NCBI GenBank assembly: GCA_046704785.1
Contig: JBJKRF010000158.1
Span: 1 to 36,588, forward strand
Source: JBJKRF01 sp046704785
GTDB taxonomy: Bacteria; Chloroflexota; Anaerolineae; Anaerolineales; Villigracilaceae
Length of the DNA: 36,588 nucleotides
Direction: 5' to 3'
Positions 31,934 to 36,588 of the stretch are shown piece after piece. The notes under the pieces were generated by a model. The model made no database searches. It was not told the origin of the DNA and saw only the letters and a program-made list of their open reading frames with translations. Position 1 is the first letter of the stretch; every line of letters begins with the position of its first letter. The translations under genes were made by a program, and so were the position numbers.

Positions 31934-33247
31934 TTATTGTGTAGACCCGGGAGCCGTTGTTGCGGCAGGCGCCGGTGTGTCGCCTGGGGCCGTCGTCTCT
32001 GCTGGGGCGGAAGTTGCACTTGGAACCGTTGTGCCGGCCGCTTGAGAGCAAATACTGATAATCTGGTTCGCATTGTAGACGGAAACCTGGTCGTCGGGAA
32101 TCTGGGTCAGGATCTTCTGTGCAATGGGGAGCGCTTCTTCGCAACGTTGCGTTTTGGCGAGCGCCAGGCCATACGTGAAGTAGTATTCGGGGGCCCGCGT
32201 GTTGGCCGTCAACGAAAGCGATTGAACATCAATGCCATCATCGGTCTTCCCGCCATTGATCGCCAGGGCAAGTTCTTTGAGCGCATCCGGTATTTTAAAG
32301 TTGTGATAGTACATCACGCCCAGGTTGCCGTGCATATTCGAATCGGACGGAGAAGTCGCCACAGCCTGCTGAGCGTACTGCTCGGCTTTGGCGTACTCAC
32401 CGACGGTTGCATAGACACGAGAGATGAGATAGTTCGGGGTCGGGTCAGACGGGTTGAGCGTGCTCGCACGCGTCAGCGCCGTGATCGCCTTGTCGTAGAC
32501 GCCCAAAGCGCGGTAGTTGCGGCCCAGAGCAAGTTCCACTTCGGGGATATTGGGGTTGATCGCAGCAGCGGCTTCGTATTCGTGGACGGCGTCTTCATAG
32601 TTACCCGTCACTTCCAACACATAGCCGCGCGCATAATGACTCTCCAACAGGCCGGGGCCCAGATTGAGAGCCGTGGTCGACTCGGCGCTCATGCGGTCGA
32701 TCACATCGAACGGCCCGGTATTACCGATATATTCATCTGCATAAAGCACAGCATAATAGGCATGCGCCTCGGCATTGTTGGGGTCCAACTCTAATGCGCG
32801 TTTGATCGATGTTTCAGCCCCCAGATAATCTCCCTGCCATTCCAGGGACCAGCCACGCAAGGCATGCGCCTCGGCATTATTGGGACTGAGCAGCAGCGCG
32901 TTCTCCGCACTGGTTTGTGCCGCTTTGTACTGACCAATGAAAATTTCGATTCGCGCCAGCTCAATATAAGATGCCGCATCATTGGGGCGCACCTGAATGG
33001 CCTGCTGGTAGGCATCGGCGGCTTGCTTGAGTTTGCCATCCGCGTAATACTGCTGGGCTTCGGTCACATAGGATTCGGGATCGCGCGTAGCAGTCGGTGT
33101 CGGCTCGAAGGGAGTCTGAACGGTGGGAGCAACGTAGTAATTGAAGTAAACGACCACGCCGATCAAGGCGACCAACAGGATGATGTTAAAGTAATTCAAC
33201 GGCTTGCGCCGTTTCTTCATACTCCACTTACTGCCACGAAGGTACAT
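31934..33247 (-). CDS. membrane-anchored tetratricopeptide repeat protein (first of a tandem pair)
   Basis: The 437-residue protein has a basic start (MYLRGSKWSMKKRRKP), one membrane helix at about 20-36, a short EPTPTATRDP linker, and about eight tetratricopeptide repeats from 58 to 385. Typical units are AADAYQQAIQVRPNDAASY, AETSIKRALELDPNNAEAH and AVHEYEAAAAINPNIPEVEL. The tail is Ala/Pro/Thr-rich (APAETTAPGDTPAPAATTAP). The start at 33247 lies six bases after a -10 box, predicting a leaderless mRNA; an internal ATG at 33220 is the alternative. It is paralogous in layout to the downstream TPR protein and probably co-transcribed with it. Confidence 0.88.
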   Translation of the reverse strand: MYLRGSKWSMKKRRKPLNYFNIILLVALIGVVVYFNYYVAPTVQTPFEPTPTATRDPESYVTEAQQYYADGKLKQAADAYQQAIQVRPNDAASYIELARIEIFIGQYKAAQTSAENALLLSPNNAEAHALRGWSLEWQGDYLGAETSIKRALELDPNNAEAHAYYAVLYADEYIGNTGPFDVIDRMSAESTTALNLGPGLLESHYARGYVLEVTGNYEDAVHEYEAAAAINPNIPEVELALGRNYRALGVYDKAITALTRASTLNPSDPTPNYLISRVYATVGEYAKAEQYAQQAVATSPSDSNMHGNLGVMYYHNFKIPDALKELALAINGGKTDDGIDVQSLSLTANTRAPEYYFTYGLALAKTQRCEEALPIAQKILTQIPDDQVSVYNANQIISICSQAAGTTVPSATSAPAETTAPGDTPAPAATTAPGSTQ

Positions 33248-33253
33248 GTTTTC

Positions 33254-33283
33254 ATCTTACCATTCTCCGCAAAACAGCGTCAA
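33254..33283 (-). promoter_or_regulatory. promoter of the TPR pair, placed for a leaderless mRNA
   Basis: On the minus strand TTGACG (33278-33283) and TAAGAT (33254-33259) are separated by 18 bases. The -10 ends exactly six bases before the ATG at 33247, so the transcript would begin at or beside the start codon. Confidence 0.55.
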
Positions 33284-33422
33284 GCAGATTTTTATCAGCT
33301 CTCACATGTTTCTTAACACGCCCAAAGGGCAAAAACCCGTTTTTTGGCTCTCCAAAATTTCCGTGGTAGAAGCAGCGATAGGGATATGTGCGGCGCTTCA
33401 CCACACTGATCGTTTTTATCAC

Positions 33423-33450
33423 TTGTCAGCCGAAGCTTTTTAGATAGAAT
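33423..33450 (+). promoter_or_regulatory. promoter of trmD, placed for a leaderless mRNA
   Basis: TTGTCA (33423-33428) and TAGAAT (33445-33450) are separated by 16 bases. The -10 ends exactly six bases before the ATG at 33457, which predicts a leaderless or nearly leaderless transcript. Confidence 0.6.
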
Positions 33451-33456
33451 CCAGGT

Positions 33457-34194
33457 ATGCGTTTCGACATCTTCACACTTTTGCCGGAGGTTTTTCCTCC
33501 GTACCTGCAAGCCAGCATTCTCGATAAAGCCGCCGAACGTGGGCTGTTGGAATTTCACGTCCACAACGTGCGCGACTACAGCCACGACAAGCATCACACC
33601 ACCGACGATTATCCCTACGGCGGCGGCGGCGGGATGGTAATGAAGCCTGATCCCGTTTTCGATGCGGTGGAAAGCGTTCTGGGGAACCCGCCAAGTTGTC
33701 CCGTCGTTTTGTTGACTCCCCAGGGACGGGTCTTCAACCAACAAATCGCGATGGAACTGGCGGGGCATGCGCACATCGCCCTGTTGTGTGGGCGCTACGA
33801 GGGCGTTGACGAACGCATCCGCACGCAACTCGTCAACGATGAGATTTCCATCGGGGACTACGTGCTGACCGGCGGCGAGTTGCCGTCCCTGATTCTGATC
33901 GACGCTGTTGCACGTCTTATCCCTGGTGTGCTGGGCGACCCGGACGGCGCCAGTGACGACTCCCACGCTTCGGGCCTACTCGAATACCCGCATTACACCC
34001 GTCCGCCCCTCTTCCGCACGTGGAGCGTCCCCGATATATTGCTCTCCGGTGATCACGGCAAAGTAGACGCCTGGCGGCGCGAGCAGTCGTTGTTGCGCAC
34101 CTTACAACGTCGTCCGGATCTGCTACGCTATGCAAAACTGAGCGAAAGTGATATAAAATTTCTGAAGGAACACGGCTTCGACCTCGAACCTTGA
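33457..34194 (+). CDS. trmD: tRNA (guanine-N1-)-methyltransferase TrmD
   Basis: This SPOUT-class enzyme methylates G37 next to the anticodon using SAM, preventing frameshifts. The 245-residue protein has MRFDIFTLLPEVFPPYL at the start, YPYGGGGGMVMKPDP, and the knot segments LLCGRYEGVDERI and SIGDYVLTGGELP. It continues with EYPHYTRPP and the C-terminal RTLQRRPDLL domain, all as expected. It stands apart from rpsP, rimM and rplS, which flank trmD in many bacteria. It has its own promoter and a terminator that begins inside its last codons. Confidence 0.97.
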   Translation: MRFDIFTLLPEVFPPYLQASILDKAAERGLLEFHVHNVRDYSHDKHHTTDDYPYGGGGGMVMKPDPVFDAVESVLGNPPSCPVVLLTPQGRVFNQQIAMELAGHAHIALLCGRYEGVDERIRTQLVNDEISIGDYVLTGGELPSLILIDAVARLIPGVLGDPDGASDDSHASGLLEYPHYTRPPLFRTWSVPDILLSGDHGKVDAWRREQSLLRTLQRRPDLLRYAKLSESDIKFLKEHGFDLEP

Positions 34195-34204
34195 AGCCGT
34201 TTTC
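34172..34204 (+). terminator. intrinsic terminator overlapping the trmD 3' end
   Basis: A 10-bp stem (34172-34181 with 34191-34200, one G-T pair) runs into a short T-tract (GTTTTCC). The trmD stop codon lies inside the stem-loop. Confidence 0.6.
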
Positions 34205-34247
34205 CTCCAACATTATCAATTTATGAACAAGCCACAGGGAGGTATGC

Positions 34248-35165
34248 ATGTCAATGCCAGAATCACAGACTTCCGCGCCGTCCGATGAAAAGAAAGGTAA
34301 TTGGTCTCGCAACCCGCTTTGGATTGTCGGCTGCGCCTTGCTCGTCGTGATACTGTTCATCTGCGCTTTGTGCAGCAGCGAACTGTTCATTCTTGCTACG
34401 ACAGTAAAACCAGGTCAGTCATTATTTCCCTTTTGGACACCGACTCCCACGCCCAACCCCAACGCTTTTGCAGAAGCCGAATCTCAGAAGGACTGGAAGC
34501 TGGTTTTTGCAGACGACTTTATCTCAGCGAATAATGCATGGATCACAGGTGAAAGACAGGACCCGGTGGCTGTCGTGTACATGTTCCGGAGAGACGGCGT
34601 GTATCACTGGCAGTTCGACACGTCGCGTGGTTTTGAATGGTGGCAATATCCCACCGACGACAACCTGGACAACGCCTTGCTGACGGTCGACGTAAAACTG
34701 TCCAATACCGAGAACGATGACTATTGTGGGCTGGTCGCCCGGGTCGGCTCAGATCAAAGATACGACTTTCTCATCAATAACGAACAACGCTTCGACTTCG
34801 AAGTTGAGAATCAGAACAAGTGGAATACGCTCATCGATGCGCAGTACAGCGATTTATTGAAGGCCAATGACTGGAATCAACTTGCAATTCGCGCCATGGG
34901 CGATACGTTCACGCTGTATGCCAACGGCTACAACCTTGCCACCGTGGAAGATAATGAGGTCAGTCGCGGCACTTTTGGCATCATTGTTACGTCAGACGGC
35001 GCAACCTATGACGCCGGTACGCCGACGCCCGTGCCCGATCTTTCCCCAGAGTGTCTTTTCGACAATTACCGACTTTGGAAATGGGCCGGTGCAACGCCGA
35101 CGCCCAGACCCACCCAGACTCCGACACCCCGCCTGACAGCGACTCCACGGAGTGGAAAATCCTAA
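34248..35165 (+). CDS. exported protein with LamG-like (concanavalin-type) domain
   Basis: The 305-residue protein starts at the ATG at 34248 behind AGGGAGG. It has a short polar N-terminus, a strong membrane helix at about 23-48 (PLWIVGCALLVVILFICALC), a TPTPTPNPN linker, and then a beta-rich domain at about 85-275. That domain has the sugar-binding jelly-roll pattern (WKLVFADDFISANNAWI, LLTVDVKLSN, YCGLVARVGSDQRYDFLI, NDWNQLAIRAMGDTFTLYANG, FDNYRLW). The C-terminus is another Thr/Pro run. Such domains occur on carbohydrate-binding or glycosidase-like surface proteins. No catalytic residues can be named. It precedes the BMP gene, which has its own promoter. Confidence 0.8.
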   Translation: MSMPESQTSAPSDEKKGNWSRNPLWIVGCALLVVILFICALCSSELFILATTVKPGQSLFPFWTPTPTPNPNAFAEAESQKDWKLVFADDFISANNAWITGERQDPVAVVYMFRRDGVYHWQFDTSRGFEWWQYPTDDNLDNALLTVDVKLSNTENDDYCGLVARVGSDQRYDFLINNEQRFDFEVENQNKWNTLIDAQYSDLLKANDWNQLAIRAMGDTFTLYANGYNLATVEDNEVSRGTFGIIVTSDGATYDAGTPTPVPDLSPECLFDNYRLWKWAGATPTPRPTQTPTPRLTATPRSGKS

Positions 35166-35207
35166 AAAAAGCCAAACATTTATGACAACCCGATGACACC
35201 CTTTTTC

Positions 35208-35236
35208 TTGCGCAAAGCATTAAGTGGCTGTACAAT
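35208..35236 (+). promoter_or_regulatory. sigma-70-type promoter of the BMP-family gene
   Basis: TTGCGC (35208-35213) and TACAAT (35231-35236) are separated by exactly 17 bases. A start near 35243 gives a leader of about 65 nt. Confidence 0.55.
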
Positions 35237-35307
35237 ATTTTTATGTTGCGCGTGGCGGTCCCGCCACGACCCGTCCCCCCCATCATTCCACGAGGAGAAG
35301 TGCGAAT

Positions 35308-36360
35308 ATGAAAAAGCTTTATACAGTATTGGTCTTCCTGCTCACTGCTGCGATGCTGATACCGGCCTGCGCGCCTGCGACATCAAATAGCGGTACACCA
35401 GACTGCACGAAGCCCGAAGTTTTCTGTATAGGCCTGGTGACCGATGTTGGCAAAGTCGATGACAAGTCCTTCAATCAGTCCGCATGGGAAGGCGCTCAAC
35501 AGGCAGCTAAGAACTTAAATGGCTATGCCCAATACATCGAAACCTCGGATGCGAAGGATTACGACAAGAACATCGCTACATTCGCAGAGGCCAACTATGA
35601 CGTCATCGTGACCGTTGGTTTTGCACTTGGCGAGGCCACCCTGAACGCCGCGAACAAATATCCGAATATCGATTTTATCGGCGTCGATCAGGCACTCGAC
35701 ACCAGTCAACCTACGCCCAAGAATATCACCGGATTGATCTTTCCCGAAGATCAGTCTGGCTTCCTGGTCGGTGCACTGGCTGCCATGATGACCAAGAGCA
35801 ACAAGATCGGTGGTGTCTTCGGCACCGATGCGGTTCCGGCGGTATGGCGCTATGGTGAAGGCTATCGCGCCGGCGCAAAATATATCAATCCCAATATCGA
35901 GATCTACATCGTCTACCACAACGATGTCGGCTTCGACAAAACCTTTAACGATCCCGAATGGGGCGCTGCGACCGCCAAATCGATGATCGATAAAGGTGCA
36001 GATGTGATCTTCGGCGGCGGCGGCAACACTGGCAACGGCGCTGTGATCGCGTCTGCGCAAGCCGGTATCTATGCGATCGGCGTCGATAGCGACCAGTATT
36101 ACACCCTGCCCGAAGCTCAGAAGCAATTACTCACCAGCGCCCTGAAGCTGATCACCCCAGGCGTTGTCGACCTGATTACGGCCGCCAAGAATGGCACTTT
36201 CCCCGGTGGTAATTACCTCGGTAAGGGCGGATTCGCTCCCTACCACGACCTGGACAGCACCGTTCCGGCAGACGTGAAAGCCAAAATGGATCAAATCAAC
36301 AAAGGCCTGCTCGACGGCTCGATCAAAACGAATGTGCCAAACGCCAAACCTGGCAACTAA
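35308..36360 (+). CDS. BMP family (PnrA-like) ABC transporter substrate-binding lipoprotein
   Basis: The 350-residue protein starts at the ATG at 35308 (MKKLYTVLVFLL, GAGGAG upstream), with a lipoprotein signal ending MLIPAC (Cys21). The Pro before Ala in the lipobox is unusual. The mature domain matches the basic membrane protein / Med / PnrA family that binds nucleosides for ABC import. Characteristic segments are LVTDVGKVDDKSFNQSAWEG, VTVGFALGEATLNAANKYP, FPEDQSGFLVGALAA, KIGGVFGTDAVPAVWRYGEG and DVIFGGGGNTGNGAV. The ATPase and permease genes expected nearby are not in the window and a strong terminator follows, so the binding protein may be a separate transcript. Purine nucleosides are the likely ligand, by family only. 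Confidence 0.93.
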   Translation: MKKLYTVLVFLLTAAMLIPACAPATSNSGTPDCTKPEVFCIGLVTDVGKVDDKSFNQSAWEGAQQAAKNLNGYAQYIETSDAKDYDKNIATFAEANYDVIVTVGFALGEATLNAANKYPNIDFIGVDQALDTSQPTPKNITGLIFPEDQSGFLVGALAAMMTKSNKIGGVFGTDAVPAVWRYGEGYRAGAKYINPNIEIYIVYHNDVGFDKTFNDPEWGAATAKSMIDKGADVIFGGGGNTGNGAVIASAQAGIYAIGVDSDQYYTLPEAQKQLLTSALKLITPGVVDLITAAKNGTFPGGNYLGKGGFAPYHDLDSTVPADVKAKMDQINKGLLDGSIKTNVPNAKPGN

Positions 36361-36389
36361 CCCCTCCTTGTAAATTCCAGGCAAGCTCA

Positions 36390-36427
36390 ACGGGGAAAGA
36401 GGTCTTCTACTCTTTCCCCGTTTCTTA
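36390..36427 (+). terminator. intrinsic terminator after the BMP-family gene
   Basis: A perfect 12-bp stem (36390-36401 with 36410-36421, loop of eight) is followed by TTCTTATC, 29 bases after the stop codon. Confidence 0.8.
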
Positions 36428-36497
36428 TCGGGTTCTCCCGTAATTGAAGGGAGTAAATCTGCTGGCTCAACCGTTTTTAACGGGAAACCATTCTTTT

Positions 36498-36585
36498 AAC
36501 CACCAAGGACACGACGAGCACGAAGGAAAAAGCGGGCAAAACCTTGAAATTTCCTCCTTCGTGCACCGTTCTGGCCGTCGTGGTT
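36498..36585. repeat. imperfect long palindromic element at the right edge
   Basis: The left arm begins AACCACCAAGGACACGACG and contains GCACGAAGGA. The right arm reads, inverted, AACCACGACGGCC and also contains GCACGAAGGA. The arms are about 30 bases with several mismatches, around an AT-rich centre. The style resembles the short interspersed palindromes built on ACCACGAAG-type units seen in many environmental bacterial genomes. It may continue beyond the window. Confidence 0.45.
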
Positions 36586-36588
36586 CAG

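Overview
The window looks like a chromosomal segment of a Chloroflexota bacterium, most likely class Anaerolineae. This is inferred from gene content, not from a marker phylogeny. Pointers are the SCO1664/DUF3090 gene pair (outside Actinobacteria known mainly from Chloroflexi), exported lipoproteins with Thr/Pro-rich linkers and NBR1-type Ig domains, a lysine 2,3-aminomutase, a T-box in front of pheST, and moderately GC-rich DNA with short intergenic gaps. I see no rRNA, tRNA, CRISPR array, prophage or transposase gene. Most genes are housekeeping; the unusual content is in the non-coding DNA and in several exported proteins.

Layout. 189-2779 (minus): nuoABCD, with a good sigma-70 promoter at 2927-2955. 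3312-6815 (plus): a small acidic orphan protein, gatB, and glutamate dehydrogenase behind its own promoter and a structured leader. 6851-8076 (minus): a GIY-YIG protein and a TyrA-like dehydrogenase that lacks the usual catalytic His motif. 8513-12583 (plus): alkaline-phosphatase-fold enzyme, O6-methylguanine methyltransferase, a small membrane protein and an overlapping Vps62-like membrane protein. 12619-15017 (minus): DUF3090, SCO1664 and homoserine dehydrogenase. 15132-19135 (plus): GAF-GGDEF membrane cyclase, a small orphan protein, and an exported phospholipase-D-fold protein.

19136-19718 is a gene-free stretch of 583 bp and the most interesting part of the window. It holds a nested multi-helix element with a three-way junction (19242-19365), a perfect 18-bp hairpin (19382-19422), then the kamA promoter and a 218-nt structured kamA leader. 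kamA is followed by two tandem paralogous NBR1-Ig lipoproteins and an aldo/keto reductase, with a bidirectional terminator against pheT.

23762-27427 (minus): pheST under a canonical T-box leader with a UUC (Phe) specifier. 27821-30259 (minus): a small lipoprotein and groES-groEL under a CIRCE operator and sigma-70 promoter. 30456-33247 (minus): two tandem membrane-anchored TPR proteins. 33457-36360 (plus): trmD, an exported LamG-like protein, and a BMP-family (PnrA-like) substrate-binding lipoprotein ending in a strong terminator. An imperfect palindromic repeat lies at the right edge.

Regulation that can be read directly includes HrcA/CIRCE control of groESL, tRNA-Phe-sensing attenuation of pheST, and -10 boxes exactly 6 nt before the start codon of several genes (trmD and the first TPR gene most clearly), which predicts leaderless mRNAs.
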